Source: an uncultured Clostridia bacterium (GTDB lineage: Bacteria > Bacillota > Clostridia > Christensenellales > CAG-917). From it: a stretch of DNA of 64,000 nucleotides. Below are positions 34,244 to 42,377 of this stretch, in pieces. The number at the start of each line of letters is the position of its first letter. Position 1 is the first letter of the stretch. The position numbers were made by a program, and so were the translations under genes. Where the stretch lies: the NCBI GenBank assembly GCA_949286725.1, contig CASECZ010000004.1, positions 87,159 through 151,158 on the forward strand. Reading direction: 5' to 3'. The notes under the pieces are model-generated. The model ran no database searches, had not been told where the DNA came from, and saw nothing but the letters and a program-made list of their open reading frames with translations.

Positions 34244-35476
34244 TTAAGCCTTCTTTGCGTTCTTGGCGTCCACCTGCGCCTGCACCTTTATGGGCAGACC
34301 GAACAGATTTATGAAGCCCGCGGAATCCGCCTGATTGTAAACGTTGTCTTCGCCGAAAGTGGCGATTTCCTCGCTGTACAGGGAGTAGTCGCTCCACGCG
34401 CCTGCCTTTATCATATTGCCCTTGTACAGTTTGATTTTGACCTTGCCCGTGACTTTCTCCTGCGTCTTGTCGACGAAGGCGGAGAGAGCCTCGCGCAAAG
34501 GCGTGAACCATTGCCCGTTGTAAACGAGGTCGGCAAAGGTGATTGCCAGTTCCTGTTTTTTGTGGGCGGTGTACTTGTCGAGGCACAGAGTTTCGAGATA
34601 CTGATGCGCGAAGTACAGGATTGCCCCGCCGGGCGTTTCGTACACACCGCGACACTTCATTCCGACAAGACGGTTCTCGACGATGTCGAGCAAGCCTATG
34701 CCGTTTTCGCCGCCGACTTTGTTGAGCGCGAGGATGATATCCTTGGCAGACATCTTCTTTCCGTCCAGCGCGACGGGAACGCCCTTTTCGAAATCGAGGG
34801 TGACGTACGTCGCCTTGTCGGGAGCCGTCATAGGCGATACGCCCATTTCGAGGAAGCCTTTTTTGTCGTACATGGGTTCGTTGCCCGCGTCTTCCAGGTC
34901 AAGACCTTCGTGCGAAAGGTGCCACAGGTTCTTGTCCTTGGAATAGTTGGTCTCGCGGTTTATTTTGAGAGGCACGTTGTGCGCCTCGGCGTAATCGATT
35001 TCTTCCTCGCGGGATTTGATGTTCCATTCCCTCCAAGGTGCAATGACGGGCATATCGGGAGCAAACGCCTTTATCGTGAGCTCGAAACGCACCTGGTCGT
35101 TGCCCTTGCCCGTGCAGCCGTGGCAAATTGCGTCCGCGCCCTCTTTCTTTGCGATTTCGACAATACGCTTCGCAATAATCGGACGTGCAAACGACGTGCC
35201 GAGCATATATCCTTCGTACAGAGCGCCCGCTTTGACGGTGGGAATGATGTAGTCGTTGACGAACTCGTCGGTGAGGTCCTCGACATAGAGTTTGGACGCG
35301 CCCGTTTTGAGGGCTTTTTCTTCCAGTCCTTCCAGTTCGTCTGCCTGTCCGACGTTGCCGGAAACGGCGATGACTTCGCAATTGTTGTAGTTCTCTTTCA
35401 GCCACGGGATGATGATGGAAGTGTCCAGTCCGCCCGAATATGCCAACACAACTTTCTTGATTTTGGATTTGTCCAT
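34244..35476 (-). CDS. argG: Argininosuccinate synthase
   Basis: 410 residues. The N-terminal ATP pyrophosphatase motif AYSGGLDTS is present, with [14 protein letters not shown] downstream as in the family. It joins citrulline and aspartate. The start at 35476 is supported by AAGGAGTGCGTTTT and by homology ([16 protein letters not shown]). It is the first gene of the arg operon, behind a strong promoter and an AT-rich array of TGCATA sites. Confidence 0.97.
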   Translation of the reverse strand: MDKSKIKKVVLAYSGGLDTSIIIPWLKENYNNCEVIAVSGNVGQADELEGLEEKALKTGASKLYVEDLTDEFVNDYIIPTVKAGALYEGYMLGTSFARPIIAKRIVEIAKKEGADAICHGCTGKGNDQVRFELTIKAFAPDMPVIAPWREWNIKSREEEIDYAEAHNVPLKINRETNYSKDKNLWHLSHEGLDLEDAGNEPMYDKKGFLEMGVSPMTAPDKATYVTLDFEKGVPVALDGKKMSAKDIILALNKVGGENGIGLLDIVENRLVGMKCRGVYETPGGAILYFAHQYLETLCLDKYTAHKKQELAITFADLVYNGQWFTPLREALSAFVDKTQEKVTGKVKIKLYKGNMIKAGAWSDYSLYSEEIATFGEDNVYNQADSAGFINLFGLPIKVQAQVDAKNAKKA

Positions 35477-35515
35477 AAAACGCACTCCTTGCGTGTCTTT
35501 TTTTAATTAAGCACA

Positions 35516-35544
35516 ATTATATGAAAGCGCGGAATGAAAGTCAA
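35516..35544 (-). promoter_or_regulatory. Promoter of the arginine operon
   Basis: -35 TTGACT (35539-35544), 17-nt spacer, perfect -10 TATAAT (35516-35521), 39 nt before the argG ATG. Confidence 0.8.
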
Positions 35545-35552
35545 ATATTTTT

Positions 35553-35700
35553 TGCATATTTTTTATTTTTTCTGCATATTTTGCGATTTTTACTTTATTT
35601 TATGCAGGATTATGCAATTTTTTATACATTTTGCCGCTTTTTATGCATACAGGCGCACGCAATGTGCGTACAAACGCGCGTGCGAATGCATAATTATGTA
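35553..35700. promoter_or_regulatory. AT-rich operator-like array between argG and the symporter gene
   Basis: TGCATA or its complement TATGCA recurs at 35553, 35573, 35601, 35611 and 35642, and the site at 35687-35700 (TGCATAATTATGTA) matches the general ARG-box shape TGMATWWWWATKCA with one mismatch. It lies directly upstream of the argG -35, so ArgR binding is a reasonable inference; the half-sites differ from the usual TGAAT. Confidence 0.4.
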
Positions 35701-35751
35701 TGTTTTTGCATTCGGCACACATTGCCTATTTTCAAACGCGACTTTTCAATG

Positions 35752-35757
35752 TATAAT
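35752..35757 (+). promoter_or_regulatory. -10 element of the symporter gene
   Basis: Perfect TATAAT at 35752-35757, 18 nt before the ATG at 35776; the matching -35 (TTTTCA, 35729-35734) is weak, which suggests an activator. Confidence 0.5.
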
Positions 35758-35775
35758 GATACGCGGAGGGAAATT

Positions 35776-37233
35776 ATGAAAATCAAGGAGCGCATCAATT
35801 CCGCCCTCGGAACGTACAAAAACGGTTATCTTGTTCCGTTGGGCGAAAAATTTTCTTATTTTTTCTATTTTACGGGTCAGAACACCATCTACCAGCTCGT
35901 CGCGGGCAGTCTAACCGCTCTGCTCATCTTCCAGGGCGTCGATATGGCAATCGCGGGCACGGTCATGCTCGCCGTCAAGGTGTGGGACGCCATGAACGAC
36001 GCCATATTCGGCGCGATATTCGACAAGGTCAAGTTCAAGAGCGGGCATAAATTCCTGCCGTGGCTCAGAATATCGGTGGCGTTCATACCCCTCGCCACGA
36101 TATTCATGTTCGCCATGCCCGCCGACATAAGTCAAACCTCGAAAATCGTGTGGTTTGCGATATCGTACGTGTTGTGGGATACGGTGTACACCCTCTGCGA
36201 CGCGCCTCTTTACGGCATAATCACGGTCATTACGGACAAAATCGCCGAGCGCGACACGATGCTGTCGATAAAGGGCATATTCGCGCAGGCGGGCATGGGT
36301 CTCACCACGCTGCTCTCCACCGTGCTCCTCGGCGAGAAAGTGGGCTCCAACTTCGTCGTCATCTCCGTCGTGATAGGCATCGTCGCGTTTGCCACGATGC
36401 TGCCGCTCTGCATAAAGGGCAAAGAGCGAGTGATATCGCCGCCGCCCGAGGAACAGTTCACCGTACGGCAAATGCTGCGCTACCTCTTCAAAAACAAATA
36501 TCTGCTCATCTACTACACGGCGTTCCTCTTCTCGTCGGGGTTCAGCGTGGCGAGCGCGCTCACACTGTTTACCTCTTTCTACGTCTTCGGCAATTCGCAG
36601 TTCTCGCTGATTGCGGGTGCTGTATCCACGGTGCCCTACCTGATATTCGCACTCCTCGTCCCCGTATTCCTCAAAAAGGTGAACAAAATCACGCTGTACA
36701 AACTGTCGCTGTTTTTGATGATAACCATCAACATCGTCATCTACTTCGCCTGCTACCGCAACTTCGCGGCGTACATCGTGCTCGCGACCGCAAACGCCAT
36801 TCCCGCCGCCTTCGCGGGCGTGTTGCTGTTCATGTTCACGCCCGACTGCGCGGAATACGGCAAGTTCAAATCGGGCATCGAAGCCAAAGGCATCACCTTC
36901 TGTCTGCAAACCTTCATGGCAAAACTGACGGGTGCGATTGCGGGCTCCCTCGGGCTCTATATGCTCGCGTTGTTCAACTGGGACAGCTCCATCACCGCGT
37001 CGAACTTCGCCGAACTCGTCGACCTTGCGGAAAAAGGCATAACCCAGACGGAAGGCGCGATACGCGGTCTGTGGCTCACCTTCGTCATGCTGCCCGTAAT
37101 CGGCAACATAATCGCGCTGATAATTCTGCAATTCTACAAACTCAAAGACCGCGACGTCCAGTTTATGGCGGACTTCAATGCGGGCAGGATTTCCCGCGAA
37201 GAGGCGATGGAAAGCATATCCTGCAAACTGTAA
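35776..37233 (+). CDS. GPH-family sugar:cation symporter (MelB-like)
   Basis: 485 residues, major-facilitator fold with about twelve hydrophobic segments. The start GEKFSYFFYFTGQNTIYQLV, the DAMNDAIFGAIFDK segment in the helix 2-3 region and ADCAEYGKFKSGIEAKG-like block in the middle (TPDCAEYGKFKSG) are glycoside-pentoside-hexuronide family marks. It imports an unidentified sugar or glycoside with Na+ or H+. I use the ATG at 35776, with GGAGGGAAATT upstream. No glycosidase is adjacent to suggest the substrate. Transcribed divergently from argG. Confidence 0.85.
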   Translation: MKIKERINSALGTYKNGYLVPLGEKFSYFFYFTGQNTIYQLVAGSLTALLIFQGVDMAIAGTVMLAVKVWDAMNDAIFGAIFDKVKFKSGHKFLPWLRISVAFIPLATIFMFAMPADISQTSKIVWFAISYVLWDTVYTLCDAPLYGIITVITDKIAERDTMLSIKGIFAQAGMGLTTLLSTVLLGEKVGSNFVVISVVIGIVAFATMLPLCIKGKERVISPPPEEQFTVRQMLRYLFKNKYLLIYYTAFLFSSGFSVASALTLFTSFYVFGNSQFSLIAGAVSTVPYLIFALLVPVFLKKVNKITLYKLSLFLMITINIVIYFACYRNFAAYIVLATANAIPAAFAGVLLFMFTPDCAEYGKFKSGIEAKGITFCLQTFMAKLTGAIAGSLGLYMLALFNWDSSITASNFAELVDLAEKGITQTEGAIRGLWLTFVMLPVIGNIIALIILQFYKLKDRDVQFMADFNAGRISREEAMESISCKL

Positions 37234-37258
37234 TTCGCCTTCGGATAAAAAAGAAAAT

Positions 37259-37290
37259 GAAACGCTCCGCATTTGCGGAGCGTTTTCGTT
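37259..37290. terminator. Terminator between the symporter gene and upp
   Basis: Stem AACGCTCCGC / GCGGAGCGTT with ATTT loop followed by TTCGTTT; placed between convergent genes and usable from both sides. Confidence 0.8.
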
Positions 37291-37331
37291 TGGTTTGCGT
37301 TGGGTTTCCCATGCCGCGGGCAAGGATAACC

Positions 37332-37970
37332 TTACTTGGTGCCGAACAGTCTGTCGCCTGCGTCGCCGAGACCGGGCAGAATGTAGCCGTGTTCGTTGAG
37401 CTGGCGGTCGAGCGTGGACACGAAGACCTGCACGTCGGGATGCGCCTCTGCGACGGTCTCGATACCGACGGGAGCCGCGATTATGCTCATAAGCATTATG
37501 TTCTTGCAACCGCGCGCCTTCAAGAAGCCGATTGCCGCCGACGCGCTTCCGCCCGTTGCGAGCATCGGGTCGAGCAGGATTGCCACGCTGTTCTCTATGC
37601 CGTCGGGCAGTTTGCAATAGTATTCGTGAGGTTCGAGCGTTTCTTCGTCACGGTACATACCGATGTGTCCCACTCTTGCCGTGGGGAAGAGAGTGTGCAC
37701 GCCGTTGACCATGCCGAGACCCGCGCGCAGAATGGGCACCACGGCAACCGCGTTGTCCGCGACCATGGTCTGTTCGGTGAGTTCGAGAGGGGTCTGCACC
37801 ATGACTTTTTTGGTGGGCACGTTCTTGAAACTCTCGTAAACCATAAGGGTCGTGATTTCTTCGACGAGTTCGCGGAATTCCTTCATCCCCGTCCTGACGT
37901 CGCGCAGAATGGCGATTTTGTGGCGGATAAGCGGATGGTCGAGTATTGTTACGTTGGGATAGTCTTTCAT
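37332..37970 (-). CDS. upp: Uracil phosphoribosyltransferase
   Basis: 212 residues, normal length. PRPP-binding loop LDPMLATGGSA at about 133-143, YRDEETLEPHEYY in the hood region and the C-terminal GDAGDRLFGTK are diagnostic. It makes UMP from uracil and PRPP. The start at 37970 is set by AGGAGGTCACA; an in-frame upstream extension is coding for the uraA tail in another frame and is not real. Second gene of the uracil uptake and salvage operon, 31 nt after uraA. Confidence 0.97.
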   Translation of the reverse strand: MKDYPNVTILDHPLIRHKIAILRDVRTGMKEFRELVEEITTLMVYESFKNVPTKKVMVQTPLELTEQTMVADNAVAVVPILRAGLGMVNGVHTLFPTARVGHIGMYRDEETLEPHEYYCKLPDGIENSVAILLDPMLATGGSASAAIGFLKARGCKNIMLMSIIAAPVGIETVAEAHPDVQVFVSTLDRQLNEHGYILPGLGDAGDRLFGTK

Positions 37971-38001
37971 TGTGACCTCCTGTATCCCCTGACGGGGAGG
38001 A

Positions 38002-39642
38002 TTATTTTTCTTCGGGGGTTTCGGACGCGCTCTCTTCGGCAGACGCTTCTTCCGCCGCGGAGTGTTCCGCACAGCCGCAGTTGCATTCGCACTCTTCGGA
38101 TTCGGTTGTCGCTTCGTTCGCTTCGGCTTTTTCTTCCTCGCCGAGGGGAACTGTTGCGCTGACCGCCGCCGCAGGCAGGCTGTCACCGCTTGCGACTTCT
38201 TCGTCGACGCCGAGTTTGCCCTTCTCGATTCTGTTGAGCACGGCGTAAGTCACGATGCCGAGGATAAGCGCGGTTGCGATGGAAGTGACGGTGATTGCTT
38301 TGGTGACAAGACCGTTGCCGTCGATGGCGTAAGGAATCTGAATGGACAGACCGCCGATACCCGCGATGAGGATTGCGCTGACGACGAACAGGTTCTTGTT
38401 CTCGCCGAGGTCGATGTCCTTGAACATTTTGAGACCGCTGACCGCGATGAAGCCGTACAGAGTGAGGCACACGCCGCCCATGACGCAGGAAGGTATGGTT
38501 TCGAGTATGCTCATTATCGGGCTGAGGAAGGACAACACTATGCACATGCACGCCGTGACCAGAATGGTGCGGACGGAGGCGTTGCCCGTGATGGCGACGC
38601 AACCGACGGACTCACCGTAAGTGGTGTTGGGGCAGATACCGAAAATCGTGCCGAGAATGGAACCGACGCCGTCGCCGAGCAGAGTGCGTTTGAGACCGGG
38701 TTCGCCTTCGACGAGGTCGCGACCGATGATGGAGCCGAGGTTCTTGTGGTCGGCGATGTGTTCCGCAAACACGACGAGAGCGACGGGAATGAACGCGAGA
38801 GCGACTTCCGCGACGCCCGCACCGTTGAGCAGGACCGCGTCGGGATTCGCGGACACGGTGCCCGCCTCTCCCGTGATGAGTTCCTTAATGCCCTCGATGA
38901 GCGCAAAGTCGGGATAGTTGAGGAATGCGGTTACGCCCACGAACGTGCCGTCCGAGTTGACGAAGTTGTTGACGATGGGCGAGAAGTTGATGATTTTGAG
39001 GTAGTCCACGTCGAATGCGTGACCGAAAGCGGAGAATATCGCGGCGAGCGCGTAACCGAAGCCGATACCGATGATGAAGGGGATGAGCTTCATCGTCTTG
39101 AATCTCTTTTGCGTGGAGCAGATGACGACGGTGAAGAAGGTCACGAGACCGCAAAGCAGAGCGATGAGGTTGTAGCTGCCGTTGATGGACGCGGCGGACG
39201 CCTTGACGAGGTCGCCCATTGCGCTGCCCGCAAGGGAAAGACCGATGAGGGCGACGGTGGGGCCGATGATGACGGGAGGCATGAGTTTGGAGACCCACTT
39301 GGTGCCCGCGAAGTGAATGACGATTGCGAGAATGACGTAAACGAGACCCGCGAATATCGCACCGAGTATGATGCCCAGGTAGCCGAACGCGAGCGCGCCG
39401 CCGAGTGCGGTGAGGAAGGCGAAGGAACTGCCGAGGAAAACGGGGCTCTTGCCGCGCGTGAACAGCAGGTAAACCAGCGTGCCGACGCCTGCGCCGAGGA
39501 TTGACGCGGGGATTTGCGCGGGCAAGCCGATGATGGTAGGCACCGCGATGGTCGCCGCGAGAATTGCGAGCAGTTGCTGAATGGCAAGTACTATCAATTT
39601 GCCAAACGGCGGTTTGTCATTGATGTCGTAAACGAGTTTCAT
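38002..39642 (-). CDS. uraA: Uracil permease, NCS2 family, with Cys-rich acidic tail
   Basis: 546 residues, longer than the usual ~430. The first ~470 residues are a normal NCS2 uracil:proton symporter with fourteen-segment topology; marks are the conserved VVFAEHIADHKNLG and the ICPNTTYGESVG substrate region. The last ~70 residues are an acidic, Ala/Glu/Ser-rich cytoplasmic tail with a CECNCGC cluster. The ATG at 39642 has AGGGAG nine nt upstream. Expression is probably controlled by the leader (39690-39842). The tail may bind metal or be regulatory; this is unproven. Confidence 0.92.
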   Translation of the reverse strand: MKLVYDINDKPPFGKLIVLAIQQLLAILAATIAVPTIIGLPAQIPASILGAGVGTLVYLLFTRGKSPVFLGSSFAFLTALGGALAFGYLGIILGAIFAGLVYVILAIVIHFAGTKWVSKLMPPVIIGPTVALIGLSLAGSAMGDLVKASAASINGSYNLIALLCGLVTFFTVVICSTQKRFKTMKLIPFIIGIGFGYALAAIFSAFGHAFDVDYLKIINFSPIVNNFVNSDGTFVGVTAFLNYPDFALIEGIKELITGEAGTVSANPDAVLLNGAGVAEVALAFIPVALVVFAEHIADHKNLGSIIGRDLVEGEPGLKRTLLGDGVGSILGTIFGICPNTTYGESVGCVAITGNASVRTILVTACMCIVLSFLSPIMSILETIPSCVMGGVCLTLYGFIAVSGLKMFKDIDLGENKNLFVVSAILIAGIGGLSIQIPYAIDGNGLVTKAITVTSIATALILGIVTYAVLNRIEKGKLGVDEEVASGDSLPAAAVSATVPLGEEEKAEANEATTESEECECNCGCAEHSAAEEASAEESASETPEEK

Positions 39643-39689
39643 TGGTATATTCTCCCTGAATTGATTTTGCATGCTGCGCCGTCCCGCAT

Positions 39690-39715
39690 AAAAAAAACGT
39701 CCCCGAAAGGGAACG
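39690..39715 (-). terminator. Leader terminator (attenuator) upstream of uraA
   Basis: Stem CGTTCCC / GGGGACG with TTTC loop, followed by eight T residues on the minus strand. It lies between the leader peptide stop and uraA, so it can end transcription before the operon. Confidence 0.8.
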
Positions 39716-39722
39716 CCTGATT

Positions 39723-39800
39723 TTACGAGAAACGGAAAGCGGAGATTGCAAAAAGAAGCCCTTTGACCATTTCGATTCTGACAGCTCCGAGAAACTTCAT
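39723..39800 (-). CDS. 25-residue leader peptide of the uraA-upp operon
   Basis: A small reading frame, MKFLGAVRIEMV...AFRFS, with a strong ribosome site GCGGAGGAAAG directly before the ATG at 39800. Its stop lies 7 nt before the attenuator stem, so a ribosome finishing the peptide would cover the 5' arm and prevent termination. The end of the frame is rich in U and C (CUUCUUUUUGC, GCUUUCCGUUUCUCG), where RNA polymerase would pause when UTP is scarce. This matches the logic of the E. coli pyrBI leader. The amino-acid sequence itself shows no repeated regulatory codon. No other function is suggested. Confidence 0.65.
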   Translation of the reverse strand: MKFLGAVRIEMVKGLLFAISAFRFS

Positions 39801-39812
39801 CTTTCCTCCGCA

Positions 39813-39833
39813 GGAGCATTGCGTACGCGCTCC
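39813..39833 (-). promoter_or_regulatory. Leader hairpin competing for the leader-peptide ribosome site
   Basis: GGAGC / GCTCC stem-loop in the transcript start region. The CTCC of its 3' arm can alternatively pair with the GGAG of the leader Shine-Dalgarno (39806-39809), so two exclusive folds are possible. The alternative stem is only four pairs. Confidence 0.35.
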
Positions 39834-39848
39834 CGAACGATTTTCAAA

Positions 39849-39877
39849 ATTATATCATAGCGGAAAATTTTTGACAA
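39849..39877 (-). promoter_or_regulatory. Promoter of the uraA-upp operon
   Basis: -35 TTGTCA (39872-39877), 17-nt spacer, perfect -10 TATAAT (39849-39854); about 200 nt of leader before uraA. Confidence 0.75.
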
Positions 39878-39977
39878 GAAAAATACAGCCATTTATTAAA
39901 ATATCGTTAAAATTAAAACGCGCGACGTCGCGCGCGCATCGGACGCTCCGCGCACGCCGCGCGGAATTCGTCCCGTT

Positions 39978-40817
39978 TCACCTGCGTTTCAGCCGTTCGG
40001 CGAGCAACCCGAGGTCGAAGTCGGGCACGTACTCCTCCGTCGCGCTGTCCAGTTCCTGTGAAAAGCCGTTTTCCAGCCCCGCCTCGAAAAAGGCGTCCAG
40101 CGCGTCGTCGTACTCCTCCTGCGTTATGCGTCTGCCGAGCACGGGATGAGCCGCCACGGCGGGCGTCGGAAAATACTGCCCCATAAGGCTGACGTACATA
40201 CTCCTGTCGACGGCGGCGATTTCTTTCAGCACGTCGCGCGTGTTTTCCGTTGCGGCGGGCAGAACCAGGTGTCGGACTATGACGCCCTCTTTCATCATTC
40301 CCCTGTCGTCGAAGACGTCTTGCGGACGTTGCGCGCGCATTTCGGCAAGCGCCGCGCGCGCCCTTTCGGGATAGTCCACGCCCGCGCCGTACGCCTCGGC
40401 AAGTCCCGCATCGGAATACTTGAAATCGGGCAGATAGACATCGACGAGCCCCGTCAGACATTCAAGGTCGGCGACCTTTTCCCGCCCGTTGCTGTTCCAC
40501 ACAATCGGCACTTTAACGCGCGTTTTCATCACTTCAAGTACGGGTATCAGTTTTTTAAGCCAAATCGAAGGTGTGACCAGATTTATGTTTTCCGCGCCCT
40601 CGTCGACAAGACTTTCGGCAAGCAGACAGAGTTCCTCTCCGTTTACGGCAAGTCCTTTTCCGCCCTTGGATATCTCGTAATTCTGACAGAACGGACAGCG
40701 CAAATCGCACCCCGAAAAAAAGAGTGTGCCGCTGCCGCGCTCCCCCGAAATGCAGGGCTCCTCGAAGTGGTGCAAACCCGCTCTTGCCATTTTGAATACG
40801 AGGGAGGAAAGGTCCAT
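39978..40817 (-). CDS. PflX-type radical SAM protein, probably leaderless
   Basis: 279 residues of the COG1313 (PflX) group, related to pyruvate-formate-lyase activases. The SAM-binding [4Fe-4S] motif CxxxCxxC is at Cys37, Cys41 and Cys44 (SGCDLRCPFCQNYE). Further marks are GAENINLVTPS, VDVYLPDFKYSD, VIVRHLVLP and SLMGQYFP. Substrate unknown; glycyl-radical activation is not established for this group. The ATG at 40817 has no Shine-Dalgarno. TTGACA-N17-CATACT ends 6 nt before it, which indicates a leaderless message. Longer in-frame starts would overlap this promoter. Confidence 0.85.
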   Translation of the reverse strand: MDLSSLVFKMARAGLHHFEEPCISGERGSGTLFFSGCDLRCPFCQNYEISKGGKGLAVNGEELCLLAESLVDEGAENINLVTPSIWLKKLIPVLEVMKTRVKVPIVWNSNGREKVADLECLTGLVDVYLPDFKYSDAGLAEAYGAGVDYPERARAALAEMRAQRPQDVFDDRGMMKEGVIVRHLVLPAATENTRDVLKEIAAVDRSMYVSLMGQYFPTPAVAAHPVLGRRITQEEYDDALDAFFEAGLENGFSQELDSATEEYVPDFDLGLLAERLKRR

Positions 40818-40823
40818 ACCGAC

Positions 40824-40852
40824 AGTATGCAACTTTCGGGCGGGTTTGTCAA
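40824..40852 (-). promoter_or_regulatory. Leaderless promoter of the PflX-like gene
   Basis: -35 TTGACA (40847-40852), 17-nt spacer, -10 CATACT (40824-40829), then 6 nt to the ATG. Confidence 0.6.
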
Positions 40853-40960
40853 TTAGCGGGCGGCGGAGCAGGTGCGAAACTTTCGGACGGTGCGTCGAAA
40901 GCCGCGAGAGGGGCACGGAAAAACGCGAAAAATCAACTTTCGCCGCTTGCTAAAAAATAT

Positions 40961-40989
40961 TTTACAGGCTGAATGAATTGTAGTATAAT
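40961..40989 (+). promoter_or_regulatory. Promoter of the CofE-like gene
   Basis: -35 TTTACA (40961-40966), 17-nt spacer, perfect -10 TATAAT (40984-40989). Confidence 0.7.
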
Positions 40990-41045
40990 TCTATCGTTGA
41001 ATGTGCGCGCAAGCGCAAATTTTCATTTGCTCCAAGGGAGGTATT

Positions 41046-42230
41046 ATGGCAACAGTCGGCACAATTTCTCGCGGTATCAAAGCTCCGATAATCAAGAAAG
41101 GCGACGACCTCGTTTCTATCGTCGTCGACAGTCTGCTCGCCGCGGCGAACGACAAGGAGACCGGTTTCAAAATTCAGGACAGAGACGTTCTCGCCGTAAC
41201 GGAAGCGGTGGTCGCCCGTTCGCAGGGCAACTACGCGACGGTGGAACAGATTGCGAAAGACGTCCGCGCAAAGACGGGTGGCGGCACGGTCGGACTCATC
41301 TTCCCCATTCTTTCGCGCAACCGTTTCTCCCTGTTGCTCAAAGGCATAGCCGCAGGCGTGGACAAGCTCGTGATTATGCTCTCCTACCCTTCCGACGAAG
41401 TGGGCAATCACCTTATGGACTTCGACGCGCTGGACAAACACGGCGTCAACCCCTACTCCGACGTGTTCACCGAAAAGCAGGTGTACGAAACTTTCGGCGA
41501 AGTCAAGCACCCCTTCACGGGCATAGATTACATTCAGCTGTACAAGGAAATGGCGGGCAAGAACGCGGAAATCATCCTTGCCAACCGCCCGCAGGAAATC
41601 CTCAAATACACCGACACGGTCATCAACGCCGACATACACACCCGTTTCCGCACCAAGCGTCTTCTGCTGGAAGCGGGCGCCAAGAAAGTCATCTCCATGC
41701 ACGAAATCATGAACGCACCCGTCGACGGCAGCGGTTACAACCCCGACTTCGGCATACTGGGCTCCAACCTCGCCACCGACGACAGCGTCAAACTCTTCCC
41801 GCGCGACTGCGGCGAATTCGTCGCAAAGGTGCAGAACCTGCTCCTCGAAAAAACGGGCAGGAAAGTGGAAGTCATGGTGTACGGCGACGGTGCGTTCAAG
41901 GACCCCGTGGGAAAAATCTGGGAACTCGCCGACCCCGTGGTGTCCCCTGCCTACACTTCGGGACTGGAAGGCACGCCCAACGAACTGAAACTGAAATATC
42001 TTGCCGACAACGCAATCGGCGATCTGACGGGCGACGAAGCCAAAGAGGCAATCCGCAAGATGATAAAGGCGAAGCCGACAAACCTCTTTGCCTCGCAGGC
42101 GTCGCAAGGCACCACGCCCCGCAGACTTACGGACCTGCTCGGTTCACTTGCCGACCTGACGTCGGGTTCGGGCGACAAGGGCACGCCGATAATCTACATT
42201 CAGAATTACTTCGCAAATTACGCCGACTGA
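41046..42230 (+). CDS. Coenzyme F420-0:L-glutamate ligase-like (CofE/FbiB) protein
   Basis: 394 residues. The segment GDDLVSIVVDSLL, then RDVLAVTEAVVARSQGNY, is the N-terminal signature of the CofE fold (PF01996). The middle SMHEIMNAPVDGSGYNPDFGILGSN and GKIWELADPVVSPAYTSGLEGTPNE follow the longer Bacillota version. CofE adds glutamate to F420-0 with GTP, but no F420 biosynthesis gene is nearby and Clostridia generally lack F420. A different gamma-glutamyl ligation is therefore likely. ATG preceded by GGGAGGTATT; single gene with its own promoter and terminator, which suggests good expression. Confidence 0.8.
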   Translation: MATVGTISRGIKAPIIKKGDDLVSIVVDSLLAAANDKETGFKIQDRDVLAVTEAVVARSQGNYATVEQIAKDVRAKTGGGTVGLIFPILSRNRFSLLLKGIAAGVDKLVIMLSYPSDEVGNHLMDFDALDKHGVNPYSDVFTEKQVYETFGEVKHPFTGIDYIQLYKEMAGKNAEIILANRPQEILKYTDTVINADIHTRFRTKRLLLEAGAKKVISMHEIMNAPVDGSGYNPDFGILGSNLATDDSVKLFPRDCGEFVAKVQNLLLEKTGRKVEVMVYGDGAFKDPVGKIWELADPVVSPAYTSGLEGTPNELKLKYLADNAIGDLTGDEAKEAIRKMIKAKPTNLFASQASQGTTPRRLTDLLGSLADLTSGSGDKGTPIIYIQNYFANYAD

Positions 42231-42246
42231 CCCGACCGAGAACAAA

Positions 42247-42280
42247 ACAAAACCCCTTGCGAAAGCAAGGGGTTTTCTTT
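42247..42280 (+). terminator. Terminator of the CofE-like gene
   Basis: Perfect stem AAAACCCCTTGC / GCAAGGGGTTTT with GAAA tetraloop, then CTTTT. Confidence 0.9.
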
Positions 42281-42377
42281 TGCCTTGAACGTATTGTGTT
42301 CTCCGTCGAGAAATGCGGCAAGTCGCCCACGACGGAACGGTTGCGTTGCGCCTGTCGTTCGTCGCGTCCGACGATGG

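Noticed and set aside
41046..42230. F420 biosynthesis gene in the strict sense
   Set aside because: No other F420 genes are in the window and the host type normally lacks F420; only the family name is supported.
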